Below, piece by piece: positions 14,296-22,294 of a DNA stretch of 36,750 bases. Numbering within the stretch: the stretch's first letter is position 1; each line of letters starts with the position of its first letter. Location of the stretch: positions 1 through 36,750 of the forward strand of contig JAQCBH010000022.1 of NCBI GenBank assembly GCA_027621365.1, in the 5' to 3' direction. The notes beneath the pieces were generated by a model. It worked only from the letters and a program-made list of their open reading frames with translations, made no database searches and was not told the origin of the DNA. Source of the stretch: Bacteroidota bacterium. Lineage in GTDB: Bacteria; Bacteroidota; Bacteroidia; NS11-12g; UBA955. The position numbers and the translations under genes are program-made.

Positions 14296-15834
14296 TTAAA
14301 TCAATTCTTTCAAGAGGCTAGACATGGCAGTCGCTTGATTCAACAAGCTGTGCAAGGAGTCAATCGAAACGCGCTCTTGCTTCATGCTGTCGCGGTAACG
14401 AAGGGTCACCGAGCGGTCGTTCAAACTATCGTGATCAACCGTGATGCAAAAAGGAGTGCCGATGGCATCCATGCGGCGGTAGCGCTTACCGATGCTGTCT
14501 TTGTCTTCGATGTAGCAAGGAAAATCCAAACGCAGCTTCTGGTAAATCTCTTCGGCCAACTCGGGCAATCCATCTTTCTTCACCAGGGGCAAAATGGCCG
14601 CCTTTACGGGAGCCAATGCGGGGTGCAGTTTCAAGACTACGCGGGTATCGCCGTCAATTTCCTCCTCGCAATAGGCGTTGCACAAGGTGAGCAAGAACAG
14701 GCGATCCAACCCGATGCTGGTTTCCACCACATAGGGCACATAGCTTTCGTTTTTCTCGGGGTCAAAGTAGCGCAACTTCTTGCCGCTGAATTCTTCATGG
14801 CGACCCAAGTCAAAATCGGTGCGGCTGTGAATGCCCTCCACCTCTTTGAACCCAAAGGGGAAATCAAATTCAATGTCGACCGCGGCATTGGCATAGTGAG
14901 CCAACTTGACGTGATCGTGGTAGCGGTACGAAGAAGCGGGAATCCCCATGGCCGTATGCCATTTCAAACGCAATTCCTTCCAATACTTGTACCACTGCAT
15001 TTCCGTGCCGGGCTGGCAGAAAAACTGCATTTCCATTTGCTCGAATTCCTTCATGCGCATGATGAATTGGCGAGCCACGATTTCATTGCGGAAAGCCTTT
15101 CCCGTTTGGGCAATACCAAAGGGCAACTTCATGCGGCCTGTCTTCTGCACGTTCAAGAAATTGACAAAAATTCCCTGAGCGGTTTCGGGGCGCAGGTACA
15201 ACTGGTCTTCCCCGCTTTCGACGGCACTCATTTGGGTCGAGTACATCAAATTGAACTGGCGAACCTCGGTCCAATTTTTGGAACCTGAAATCGGGCAGAC
15301 AATGCCTTCAGACTCGATCAATTCCTTGATCATACCCAGATTGCCCGTCTCCAATCCCTCTTTGAGCACCGCATCGCAGTGATCGATTTGGGCTTGGTAA
15401 CCCATTACGCGCGGATTGGTGCTGCGGTACATATCAGCATCGAATGTCTCTCCAAAGCGCTTTGCGGCTTTGTCGATTTCCTTTTCGATTTTCTGGCGAA
15501 TTTTCTCTTGGTGATCTTCAATAAGCACGTCAGCGCGGTAACGCTTCTTCGAATCTTTGTTATCGATCATGGGGTCGTTGAACCCGTCTACATGGCCCGA
15601 GGCTTTCCATGTCTTCGGATGCATAAAGATCGCCGCATCGATGCCGACGATATTCGCATGCAGCTGGGTCATGCTCTGCCACCAGTACTGTCGCAAATTG
15701 TTGCGCAAAGGAGCCCCGTTTTGACCATAGTCATACACAGCGGCCAATCCACCATAGATGTCAGAAGATGGGAATACAAAACCGTATTCCTTGCAATGCG
15801 AGATGATTTTATCGAACAGGGCTGCGTCGCTCAT
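14296..15834 (-). CDS. glyS: Glycine--tRNA ligase (single-chain, alpha2 type)
   Basis: This class II synthetase charges tRNA-Gly. The 512-residue product is the dimeric eukaryote/Gram-positive type, not the alpha2-beta2 enzyme. Recognisable stretches are GFVFPSSDIYGGLAAVYDYGQNGAPLRNN at the N-terminus, YLRPETAQGIFVNF, QTGKAFRNEI (motif 2), FEQMEMQFF and VVETSIGLDRLFLLTL (motif 3). A C-terminal anticodon-binding domain (about 400-500) contains KDGLPELAEEIYQKL and DDSIGKRYRRMD-like sequence. A TATTTTTG box ends 7 nt before the ATG. The gene runs directly into pgk. Confidence 0.96.
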   Translation of the reverse strand: MSDAALFDKIISHCKEYGFVFPSSDIYGGLAAVYDYGQNGAPLRNNLRQYWWQSMTQLHANIVGIDAAIFMHPKTWKASGHVDGFNDPMIDNKDSKKRYRADVLIEDHQEKIRQKIEKEIDKAAKRFGETFDADMYRSTNPRVMGYQAQIDHCDAVLKEGLETGNLGMIKELIESEGIVCPISGSKNWTEVRQFNLMYSTQMSAVESGEDQLYLRPETAQGIFVNFLNVQKTGRMKLPFGIAQTGKAFRNEIVARQFIMRMKEFEQMEMQFFCQPGTEMQWYKYWKELRLKWHTAMGIPASSYRYHDHVKLAHYANAAVDIEFDFPFGFKEVEGIHSRTDFDLGRHEEFSGKKLRYFDPEKNESYVPYVVETSIGLDRLFLLTLCNAYCEEEIDGDTRVVLKLHPALAPVKAAILPLVKKDGLPELAEEIYQKLRLDFPCYIEDKDSIGKRYRRMDAIGTPFCITVDHDSLNDRSVTLRYRDSMKQERVSIDSLHSLLNQATAMSSLLKELI

Positions 15835-15841
15835 AGAGCCG

Positions 15842-15849
15842 CAAAAATA
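15842..15849 (-). promoter_or_regulatory. -7 box TATTTTTG for glyS-pgk
   Basis: This exact TAnnTTTG match on the minus strand is followed by CGGCTCT and then the glyS ATG. It lies in the 44-base gap after the dcd stop codon. Confidence 0.65.
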
Positions 15850-15878
15850 GGCTATTAGCCCCGTATGCTCTGCTTAGA

Positions 15879-16415
15879 TTAGAAGGAGTTCTTCCACATC
15901 ATGCTTTCAACAGGGCGATTGGGTTGGCCGCTGTATTTCGCATTCTTCTTAGAGTTGTAGGGCACCAAGATTTCACCTTCAACGGGGAAGTAAATCAATT
16001 GACCTATGGGCATACCGGTGTACACGCGAACCGGCTTTTTGACCGAAATCTCCAAGGTCCAGTTGCCACAGAATCCGACATCGCCTTTGCCTGCCGTAGC
16101 GTGAATATCAATACCCAATCGACCGGTAGAACTCTTTCCTTCCAAGAAGGGCACATGAGCATGGGTCTCGGTATACTCCAAGGTCACTCCCAAGTAAAAC
16201 TGATCGGGCATCAGCACAAAACCTTCTTCTGGAATTTCGAAATGCTCGATGGTATTGTGCTTTTTGGCATCCAACTCGGCATCGACGTACAATGCCAAAT
16301 GTGGACCCAAATGCACGTCGTAGCTGTTGCTACCCAATGCGGCACGGTCATAAGGCTCAATGACAATCGATTTCTTTTCGATTTCTTCCAGGATGCGCTT
16401 GTCAGACAGGATCAT
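15879..16415 (-). CDS. dcd: dCTP deaminase
   Basis: This enzyme deaminates dCTP to dUTP for thymidylate synthesis. The 178-residue protein has the trimeric dUTPase-like fold. Signature segments are SYDVHLGPHLALYV, FVLMPDQFYLGVTLE, the active-site EGKSSTGRLGIDIHATAG, and GFCGNWTLEISVKKPVRVYTGMPIGQLIYF. Whether it also has dUTPase activity, as some archaeal members do, cannot be decided from sequence. A TATATTTG box ends 5 nt before the ATG, within the gap to the upstream gene on the same strand, so dcd has its own promoter. Confidence 0.94.
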   Translation of the reverse strand: MILSDKRILEEIEKKSIVIEPYDRAALGSNSYDVHLGPHLALYVDAELDAKKHNTIEHFEIPEEGFVLMPDQFYLGVTLEYTETHAHVPFLEGKSSTGRLGIDIHATAGKGDVGFCGNWTLEISVKKPVRVYTGMPIGQLIYFPVEGEILVPYNSKKNAKYSGQPNRPVESMMWKNSF

Positions 16416-16420
16416 GCCGG

Positions 16421-16428
16421 CAAATATA
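16421..16428 (-). promoter_or_regulatory. -7 box TATATTTG for dcd
   Basis: This exact TAnnTTTG match is followed by CCGGC and then the dcd ATG. It sits directly after the stop codon of the upstream beta-barrel-like gene. Confidence 0.7.
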
Positions 16429-16433
16429 CACCC

Positions 16434-17348
16434 TTAATTAAAACCGGAGAGGTCGCCGAATTTCTTGATATAGGTCACGCTGGGAAGGAACAAAAAGGTA
16501 TTGGCCGCTCCCACGGTATTGGTTTGTTGGTAGCCGTCTTCGTATTGGTACTCATACGACATTTCCTCACCCGAAAGGGAGAGAAAGGCCAGCCCAAAGG
16601 CCCAACTGCGGGTATTCGAACCTGAACCGATGATGCGAAACTGCAGGCTACCGAACAAAATTTGCTGCTTGGTTTCAAAGCTTTCTTGAGACTTTTTCAC
16701 CTGATACAAACCAGAAATGGGATTGCCGCTCTGATCCAACATGGGCAAACGCTCACCATTGGCATCGTACAACCAAGTCGAAGCGTAATAGGTCTGAGAC
16801 AGTGGAGCCTGATTGAACCAAACCTCGCCCACCAAATAAATGTTGGGCGAAATGCTGTACATACCCCCTCCATTGAGAACAAAAGAATTGGTAGCCAATT
16901 TGTTGCTCGACAAATAGCCCAGACTAAGGCTGGCATTGTTGCGGGTAGAACCATAGGTCAAACTGCCGTAGGCAATATTGAGACGAATGGCATCTTCGCT
17001 GGGAAGAAACATGCTGGTGGCCGCCAAGTCACCCAATCCGACGCGAACTTTGTCGGAAATCTCGATGCTGATTTTGGGCGTCATATAGGCGAACAAGGGC
17101 AAGCCATAACCCATACCCAAAGAGGCATTTTCCGTGATTCCAATTTGCACATCGTTAGCCAAAACATTATAGTTCTGGTAATAAAAACCCCCTTTTGGCA
17201 CCGGATAGGCAGAAGGCGCAAAGGCATAGCGAGAAGCATGATGGTTGATGGCCTTTTCCAATTGCGCGTCAACTTGAACGGAATCAGATTGTGCGGTAGC
17301 CGCTCCCATCAGGAAACAAACGACCAAGAATAGCCCTGCGTTTTTCAT
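16434..17348 (-). CDS. Exported beta-strand-rich protein, probable outer membrane barrel
   Basis: This 304-residue protein of unknown function has a signal peptide (MKNAGLFLVVCFLMGAATAQ, cleavage after TAQ). The body alternates aromatic and glycine-rich beta segments, such as GGFYYQNYNVLANDVQIGITENASLGMGY, VRVGLGDLAATSMF, LSLGYLSSNKLA and AFGLAFLSLSGEEM. This is the look of a small outer membrane barrel or porin-like protein of Bacteroidota. The C-terminal part ends with KKFGDLSGFN rather than a strong terminal-strand Phe motif. No specific family is recognised. Transcription may start at CACCTTTG ending 4 nt upstream. Confidence 0.75.
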   Translation of the reverse strand: MKNAGLFLVVCFLMGAATAQSDSVQVDAQLEKAINHHASRYAFAPSAYPVPKGGFYYQNYNVLANDVQIGITENASLGMGYGLPLFAYMTPKISIEISDKVRVGLGDLAATSMFLPSEDAIRLNIAYGSLTYGSTRNNASLSLGYLSSNKLATNSFVLNGGGMYSISPNIYLVGEVWFNQAPLSQTYYASTWLYDANGERLPMLDQSGNPISGLYQVKKSQESFETKQQILFGSLQFRIIGSGSNTRSWAFGLAFLSLSGEEMSYEYQYEDGYQQTNTVGAANTFLFLPSVTYIKKFGDLSGFN

Positions 17349-17352
17349 ACCT

Positions 17353-17360
17353 CAAAGGTG
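17353..17360 (-). promoter_or_regulatory. Possible -7 box CACCTTTG for the beta-barrel-like gene
   Basis: One base differs from TAnnTTTG. The box is followed by AGGT and then the ATG at 17348, the same 4-nt spacing as the exact matches at hisS and the sensor kinase. Confidence 0.45.
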
Positions 17361-17376
17361 CTTCACATTCGGCAAT

Positions 17377-17403
17377 AAAAAAGTGATTTTACTCACTCTT
17401 TTT
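17377..17403 (-). terminator. Hairpin terminator after the WD40 gene
   Basis: AAAAAAGTGA and TCACTCTTTTT form a stem (AGTGA/TCACT plus A/T pairs around one extra C) with a six-base loop. The flanking T-run on the minus strand follows the stop of the WD40 gene. The A/T symmetry means it could also act on the plus strand. Confidence 0.55.
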
Positions 17404-17414
17404 GCCTACAAGTG

Positions 17415-18272
17415 TCATGTTGGGAGCCAGGCCCAAAGTTTGATCTGCCCATCATCTCCAGCCGTAACGAATCGATAATCATCCAGCCATTGGGCATGAT
17501 TGACGCTGCGCGAATGCGCCTCATTCGATTTGCTCGAATCCATCACTTTCAGCAGCTCCAAACTATCTGCCCTCCATATTTTGAAGGAACGATCCCGCGA
17601 AGCAGAAAGCAAAAACTCGCCATCATGGCTCAGAGAAAGGGAATAAATCGCATTCATGTGCGCCGGAACCGATTGCTTCACTTCCCATTCCTCTTGCTCT
17701 TTTTGCCAAGCCCGAATCTGGGCATCTTTGCCTGCCGTGATCAGGGTTTCTCCCGATTTCACCATGCTGTATATGGTTTCGTTCGACCCATCTGAATGAG
17801 AGATCCAGTCCTGACCCCTGCGTTCAAAGATTTGACCTTGAGCACCCGAAAGCAGGACCAAGCCATCGGCTGGCCATAGGCCCCGCAGCGAACCTCCATG
17901 AACCGGAGTCTGACTCCAATCCTGGAAATTCTCCGACTCCCAATAGCGGCCTTTTTGGTCGATGACCCGGAGAAATCCATGGCTGTACGCCACCTTGTAA
18001 ATGGGGCAATCGAGCTTCAGCAGCAGTCGAATGGGTTCTCCTTGGCTGTAATGAAACAAAGACCCGCCGAGGGTGGAAAGAAACACACCCGAGTCGGTGG
18101 CACACAATCCAAAAATGGCATCAGGAGCTTTGGCCAAGGCTAGGCCCTCGCCCGTTTCCAAGTTCCACTGTACCAAGTAGCCGTCTGATCCGCCGCTGTA
18201 GGAGCCGTCCCACGCATAGACCGGTCCTTTGTGTCCTTTGAACGATTGGATATGCGATATCTTTGCCCCCAT
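17415..18272 (-). CDS. WD40-repeat beta-propeller protein
   Basis: This cytoplasmic protein has no signal peptide. The 285 residues from ATG 18272 (MGAKISHIQSFKGHKGPVYAW) make up a single propeller. Clear WD-type repeats are GGSDGYLVQWNLETGE near the start, ITAGKDAQIRAWQKE, LLSASRDRSFKIWRADS and FVTAGDDGQIKLWAW near the end. The middle blades are degenerate. The family mediates protein-protein interactions and gives no specific function. The longest frame extends to 18539, but that part lies antisense to the transferase gene and is not WD-like. Its ATG shares two bases with the divergent transferase ATG. Confidence 0.85.
   Translation of the reverse strand: MGAKISHIQSFKGHKGPVYAWDGSYSGGSDGYLVQWNLETGEGLALAKAPDAIFGLCATDSGVFLSTLGGSLFHYSQGEPIRLLLKLDCPIYKVAYSHGFLRVIDQKGRYWESENFQDWSQTPVHGGSLRGLWPADGLVLLSGAQGQIFERRGQDWISHSDGSNETIYSMVKSGETLITAGKDAQIRAWQKEQEEWEVKQSVPAHMNAIYSLSLSHDGEFLLSASRDRSFKIWRADSLELLKVMDSSKSNEAHSRSVNHAQWLDDYRFVTAGDDGQIKLWAWLPT
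18258..18265 (+). promoter_or_regulatory. -7 box TATCTTTG for the phosphopantetheinyl transferase gene
   Basis: This exact TAnnTTTG match is followed by CCCCC and then ATG 18271. A TTTG at 18237-18240 lies 17 bases upstream and fits the -33 element, making this the best two-part promoter in the window. The promoter lies inside the 5' coding end of the divergent WD40 gene. Confidence 0.7.
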
Positions 18273-18918
18273 GGCGCTTGTTGCAACAAACACAGAAGAG
18301 AACGGAACGGTTTGGGCCTTATGGCGAATCGACGAGTCTTCTGAGCAGTTATTGCAAACATACTGCGAAACCCATGGGCCTCTACCCGACTCCTTGGCAC
18401 AAAAAAAAGACCAAGTATTGGCCCAAAGTTTGGCCGCTCGCTTGGCGCTCGCGGCCTGCACCGACATTTCAGCCATGAGCACCGGCTGCAATGGCCAACC
18501 CTGTGTGCCTGCCGGCTTCGTATCCCTGAGCCACACCACAAAATACGGACTGGCCGCCTTTCATCCAGAATTCCCCGTTGGCATTGACGGGGAAGGGCCA
18601 CGCCCTCAAATTCTGCGCATTGCCGATAAGTTTTCGACTCCAGAAGAGCGCTCACAGTTTAGGCAAGAGAACCTGGAGGACGGTCTTTTTATTGTATGGA
18701 CTTGCAAGGAAGCCGTTTTCAAAGCTTACGGGAAAGGTGAAGTAGACTTCAAAGAGCACATTCATGTAGCGCCCTTCCATCCTGCCGAGCATGGACAGCT
18801 CGCCATTCATTTTGGCTTAGACCTACAAAACTGGCAGGTCCATTACTCCAAATGGGAGGACTTGACCATTAGCCTGGCGCTTGCGCGCCCTCAGCCAAAT
18901 GGGCCACTTTCAGTTTGA
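18271..18918 (+). CDS. 4'-phosphopantetheinyl transferase superfamily protein
   Basis: Such enzymes attach 4'-phosphopantetheine from CoA to acyl or peptidyl carrier proteins. The 215-residue product is Sfp/AcpT-sized. It has the core motifs GFVSLSHTTKYGLAAF, PVGIDGEGPRPQILRIADKF (Asp for Mg2+ binding) and FIVWTCKEAVFKAYGKG (the WxxKEAxxKxxG signature). The start MALVATNTEENG at 18271 is supported by the promoter box 5 nt upstream; the frame extension to 18229 covers that promoter. Its end overlaps the convergent sensor-kinase gene by 50 bases. The carrier-protein partner is not in the window. Confidence 0.88.
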   Translation: MALVATNTEENGTVWALWRIDESSEQLLQTYCETHGPLPDSLAQKKDQVLAQSLAARLALAACTDISAMSTGCNGQPCVPAGFVSLSHTTKYGLAAFHPEFPVGIDGEGPRPQILRIADKFSTPEERSQFRQENLEDGLFIVWTCKEAVFKAYGKGEVDFKEHIHVAPFHPAEHGQLAIHFGLDLQNWQVHYSKWEDLTISLALARPQPNGPLSV

Positions 18919-19837
18919 AGCTGAAGGTTGAGCCGGCCCCTTCGGTACTGATGACATGTATTTGTTCGCCGTGGGCCTCGACAATGTGTTTGCATATACT
19001 CAGGCCCAGTCCCGAGCCACCTGTAGCGCGCGACCGATCGCCGTCAACCCGGTAAAATCGCTCGAAAATTCGCTTCACGTGGGAGGTGGAAATGCCAATG
19101 CCGTTATCTGCGACTTCCACAATGATTCGTTCACCAATGTGGCTCAACTTGAAACGAGTTTGGCCTTCTTGTTTGCCGTACTTGATGGAATTGATGCCCA
19201 AATTGGTGATGACCTGACGAATCAAAGTTGGATCGGCTTCTACCCAAAACTGGGGGCCGACGGCATTTACGCTCATGCCAATTTGCTTTTCGCTGGCTTG
19301 AAGTTCCAAACTTTCGACCACGTCGCGCACCAAGGCCAACAAATCGAAGGGCTGAAAATCAGGTTTCATCACCCCGCTTTCGATCTTGGTGATGGAATCC
19401 AAGTCTTTCACGATTTGGCCCAAGCGATTGGAGTTCTTCATGGCCTTCGACAAAAACGTGGCGCGCATGTCTGCCTCCATTTCGGGATCATCCATGATGG
19501 CATCCAAATAGCCTTGAATGGAGAACAAGGGCGTCTTGAGCTCGTGAGCCACATTGCCCACGTAGTCCCTCCGATACGATTCCATTTGCTTCAATCGGGT
19601 CAGCTCTGCACTTCGCGATTCAAACAGCCCCCGAAGGGCAGACTCGACGTCTTTGGCCGCTGTGAGCGGTTGATAGCCGACGCCTTGCAAGCCCTCTGCT
19701 TCGATGATTTTTTGCAAGCCACGACGAATGCGCTTTTCTCGACGGTACCAAAGCACACTGACCAGAATTCCCGCCACGAGGAACACTCCTGTTGAGGCCC
19801 ACAATACGGGCTGAATCCAGGCTTGGGTACTTTGCAT
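18869..19837 (-). CDS. Membrane-bound sensor histidine kinase
   Basis: This is a PhoR-like two-component kinase of 322 residues. One N-terminal membrane segment (about 10-31) is followed by a cytoplasmic linker. The HisKA domain has an H box (NVAHELKTPLFSIQGYL, phospho-acceptor His at about 98). The HATPase domain has N (ITNLGINSIKYG), G1 (DNGIGI), F (FERFYRVD) and G2 (GGSGLGL) boxes. Two ATGs are adjacent; the second (19837) is chosen because TATTTTTG ends 4 nt before it and only 1 nt before the first. There is almost no periplasmic sensor domain. No response regulator gene is adjacent, so the partner is unknown. The 3' end overlaps the convergent transferase gene by 50 bases. Confidence 0.92.
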   Translation of the reverse strand: MQSTQAWIQPVLWASTGVFLVAGILVSVLWYRREKRIRRGLQKIIEAEGLQGVGYQPLTAAKDVESALRGLFESRSAELTRLKQMESYRRDYVGNVAHELKTPLFSIQGYLDAIMDDPEMEADMRATFLSKAMKNSNRLGQIVKDLDSITKIESGVMKPDFQPFDLLALVRDVVESLELQASEKQIGMSVNAVGPQFWVEADPTLIRQVITNLGINSIKYGKQEGQTRFKLSHIGERIIVEVADNGIGISTSHVKRIFERFYRVDGDRSRATGGSGLGLSICKHIVEAHGEQIHVISTEGAGSTFSFKLKVAHLAEGAQAPG

Positions 19838-19841
19838 CATT

Positions 19842-19849
19842 CAAAAATA
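19842..19849 (-). promoter_or_regulatory. -7 box TATTTTTG for the sensor kinase gene
   Basis: This exact TAnnTTTG match on the minus strand is followed by AATG and then ATG 19837. The spacing decides between two adjacent ATG codons in favour of the second. Confidence 0.6.
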
Positions 19850-19925
19850 CGACCTGAGACACGAACCATGTGGCATCGAGAAAAAAGGGTTCACAAAATG
19901 TGAAAAGCGGGGGGCGGGAACGGCC

Positions 19926-19933
19926 TAATTTTG
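19926..19933 (+). promoter_or_regulatory. -7 box TAATTTTG for uvrD
   Basis: This exact TAnnTTTG match is followed by seven bases (TGGGTTC) and then ATG 19941. Confidence 0.65.
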
Positions 19934-19940
19934 TGGGTTC

Positions 19941-22238
19941 ATGAATTGGCCGAACGAAACCCCTTCTAACGAAGTTCCTCCTTTTTTGGACAAATTGAAT
20001 GCGCCCCAGCAGCAAGCGGTGATGCGCAGCGAAGGGCCGGTCATGATCATCGCAGGTGCTGGATCTGGCAAAACGAGGGTATTGACCTACCGCATTGCCT
20101 ATTTGATGCACAAGGGAGCTGACCCCTTTCAAATCCTGTCACTCACCTTCACCAACAAAGCGGCTCGAGAAATGCGCGAGCGCATTGAACAGTTGGTTGG
20201 GGCTCAGGCGCGCAACATTTGGATGGGCACCTTTCACTCGGTTTTCGCCCGCATTTTGCGCCAAGAGGCCGACAAGTTGGGCTACCCTTCGAATTTCACC
20301 ATTTACGACTCTGACGACTCCAAGAGCTTGATCAAGGCCATTGTCAAAGAGATGAACTTGGATGAAAAACTCTACAAGCCTAGCTTGGTATTGGGTCGCA
20401 TTTCGATGGCCAAAAACAACTTGGTCGACTTCAAAAGTTACCTGAAAAACGACGAGTACAACGAGGCTGACCGTGGCTCAGGGCGCCCCAAATTTGGAGA
20501 GATTTTCAAAGCCTATTCCGAACGCTGCTTCAAAGCTGGCGCTATGGATTTTGACGACATTTTGGTCAATACCCACCGATTGTTCAAGGAGCATTTGGAT
20601 GTCTTGAACCGCTGGCAGCACCGTTTTCGCTACGTCATGGTTGATGAGTACCAAGACACCAACCATGTGCAGTACATGATCACCAAAAAGTTAGCGGCCG
20701 TGAACCAAAACATTTGTGTGGTAGGCGACGATGCACAGTCCATCTACGCCTTTCGCGGAGCCAACATCCAGAACATCTTGAACTTTGAACGCGATTACCC
20801 TGATGTGGCCACATTCAAACTCGAGCAGAATTACCGCAGTACCAAAAACATCGTCAATGCGGCTTCATCGGTGATCAAGAACAACGAAAAGCAGCTGGAA
20901 AAATCGGTGTGGACGGCCAATGACGAAGGCGACAAGATTCAAGTGTTTCGAAATGCCACCGAAGGCGACGAAGGCCGAAAAATTGCCGAATTCATCTTCG
21001 AACAGAAAAGCGCTCTGCACTTGCCCAACAAGGGCTTTGCCATTTTATACCGCACCAATAGCCAAAGCCGAGCCTTTGAGGAATCGCTGCGCCGCCAAGG
21101 ATTGGACTACCGCATTTACGGGGGTACGGGATTCTACCAGCGCAAAGAAATCAAAGACATGCTGGCCTATTTGCGCTTTGTGGCCAACCCCAACGATGAA
21201 GAAGCGCTGAAGCGCATCATCAACTATCCGGCGAGAGGAATTGGCGACACCACGGTACAACGCGTGACCGTTTTGGCGGCCCAAGAAGGATTAGCGCTTT
21301 GGGAAGTCATCAAATCGGCCAAACACTTTCCGGAAATCGGGGCCTCAGCCGGCAAGGTGGAGCAATTCGCCATGATGATTGAGAGCTTTCGCACCATGCT
21401 GGAAACGCACAACGCCTATGACTTGGCTATGCACGTGGCCAAACAGGGCGGTGTTCTGAAAGCCTTGTACGAAGACAAGTCCATCGAAGGCATGTCCCGC
21501 TATGAAAACTTGATGGAACTCTTGAACGGCATTCAGGAATTCACCGAAGACGATCAGTCAGACAGCGAGAAAACCCTCCCCGTTTTCTTGGAAGAAGTGG
21601 CCTTGTATACCGACGATGCCAAAGACAAAGATCCCGATCGCGATTGCATCAGCTTGATGACCATTCACGCCTCCAAAGGATTGGAATTTCCCGTGGTTTG
21701 CATCGTGGGCATGGAAGAAAACTTGTTCCCTTCGCAGATGGCCTTGAGCAGTCGCAGCGATTTGGAAGAAGAGCGCCGTCTCTTTTATGTAGCTCTTACC
21801 CGAGCCGAACAAAAATTGGCCTTGAGCTTTGCCTCCTCCCGATTCAAATTCGGCAGCCTGTTGCACTGCGAACCCAGTCGCTTCATCGATGAAATTGACA
21901 GCCAATACCTGGACATGAGCTTGGCTTCGGTCAAGCCCAAATCGCCCTTTGAATCAGGACGTGGCCGCGCCGGTGCTGACGGAGATTCTCCGAGCAAAAG
22001 CAGCACCCTTTTCAAGAAGCCCATGCGCCAAGCTCCCTTGCCCGCCGCAGACCCCAGTTTTGTGGCCGGCGATCTGAGCAGCCTGGCCGTTGGACAAAAG
22101 ATTCAGCACCAGCGATTTGGCTATGGCATAGTCGAATCAATCGAGGGAAATGGCGACCAAGCCAAAGCCGTGGTGAATTTTGAGAATTTGGGACCTAAAA
22201 CTTTGGTTCTCAAATTCGCCAAAATGCGTATCGTTTAA
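19941..22238 (+). CDS. uvrD: UvrD/PcrA-type superfamily 1A DNA helicase
   Basis: This 3'-5' DNA helicase acts in nucleotide excision repair, mismatch repair and replication-fork processing. The 765-residue protein shows motif I AGAGSGKT (38-45), motif Ia SLTFTNKAAREM, motif II VDEYQDTN, motif III GDDAQSIYAFRGA, motif IV QNYRSTKNIV, motif V MTIHASKGLEFPVV and motif VI LFYVALTRAEQKL. The C-terminal 45 residues (VGQKIQHQRFGYGIVESIEGNGDQAKAV) form the Tudor-like domain of PcrA/UvrD that binds RNA polymerase in relatives. Length is normal. Starts at 19941 with its own promoter. Confidence 0.96.
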   Translation: MNWPNETPSNEVPPFLDKLNAPQQQAVMRSEGPVMIIAGAGSGKTRVLTYRIAYLMHKGADPFQILSLTFTNKAAREMRERIEQLVGAQARNIWMGTFHSVFARILRQEADKLGYPSNFTIYDSDDSKSLIKAIVKEMNLDEKLYKPSLVLGRISMAKNNLVDFKSYLKNDEYNEADRGSGRPKFGEIFKAYSERCFKAGAMDFDDILVNTHRLFKEHLDVLNRWQHRFRYVMVDEYQDTNHVQYMITKKLAAVNQNICVVGDDAQSIYAFRGANIQNILNFERDYPDVATFKLEQNYRSTKNIVNAASSVIKNNEKQLEKSVWTANDEGDKIQVFRNATEGDEGRKIAEFIFEQKSALHLPNKGFAILYRTNSQSRAFEESLRRQGLDYRIYGGTGFYQRKEIKDMLAYLRFVANPNDEEALKRIINYPARGIGDTTVQRVTVLAAQEGLALWEVIKSAKHFPEIGASAGKVEQFAMMIESFRTMLETHNAYDLAMHVAKQGGVLKALYEDKSIEGMSRYENLMELLNGIQEFTEDDQSDSEKTLPVFLEEVALYTDDAKDKDPDRDCISLMTIHASKGLEFPVVCIVGMEENLFPSQMALSSRSDLEEERRLFYVALTRAEQKLALSFASSRFKFGSLLHCEPSRFIDEIDSQYLDMSLASVKPKSPFESGRGRAGADGDSPSKSSTLFKKPMRQAPLPAADPSFVAGDLSSLAVGQKIQHQRFGYGIVESIEGNGDQAKAVVNFENLGPKTLVLKFAKMRIV

Positions 22239-22248
22239 GAATTTAGCG

Positions 22249-22256
22249 TACCTTTG
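22249..22256 (+). promoter_or_regulatory. -7 box TACCTTTG for the rpsP operon
   Basis: This exact TAnnTTTG match lies 38 nt before the rpsP ATG and just after the uvrD stop. The leader contains an inverted repeat (CCCGTTT/AAACGGG, 22261-22279) that could form a hairpin before the start. Confidence 0.6.
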
Positions 22257-22260
22257 CGCT

Positions 22261-22279
22261 CCCGTTTTGGAGAAACGGG
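22261..22279 (+). other. Leader hairpin upstream of rpsP
   Basis: CCCGTTT, a five-base loop (TGGAG) and AAACGGG form a perfect 7-bp stem in the rpsP leader, 15 bases before the ATG. Its position fits a translational control element of the ribosomal-protein operon, but no trigger is evident. Confidence 0.5.
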
Positions 22280-22294
22280 CTAGAAAAATTTATT

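Noticed and set aside
13840-15288. Long open frame (about 480 codons) on the plus strand opposite glyS and pgk
   Set aside because: It is antisense to two clearly identified enzyme genes, has low-complexity Gln/His/Val composition, and shows no family motif. Such frames are a by-product of codon bias on the coding strand.
18271-18918. Phosphopantetheinyl transferase as a sign of a natural-product cluster
   Set aside because: No polyketide, peptide or aryl-polyene synthase genes are nearby; neighbours are a WD40 protein and a sensor kinase.
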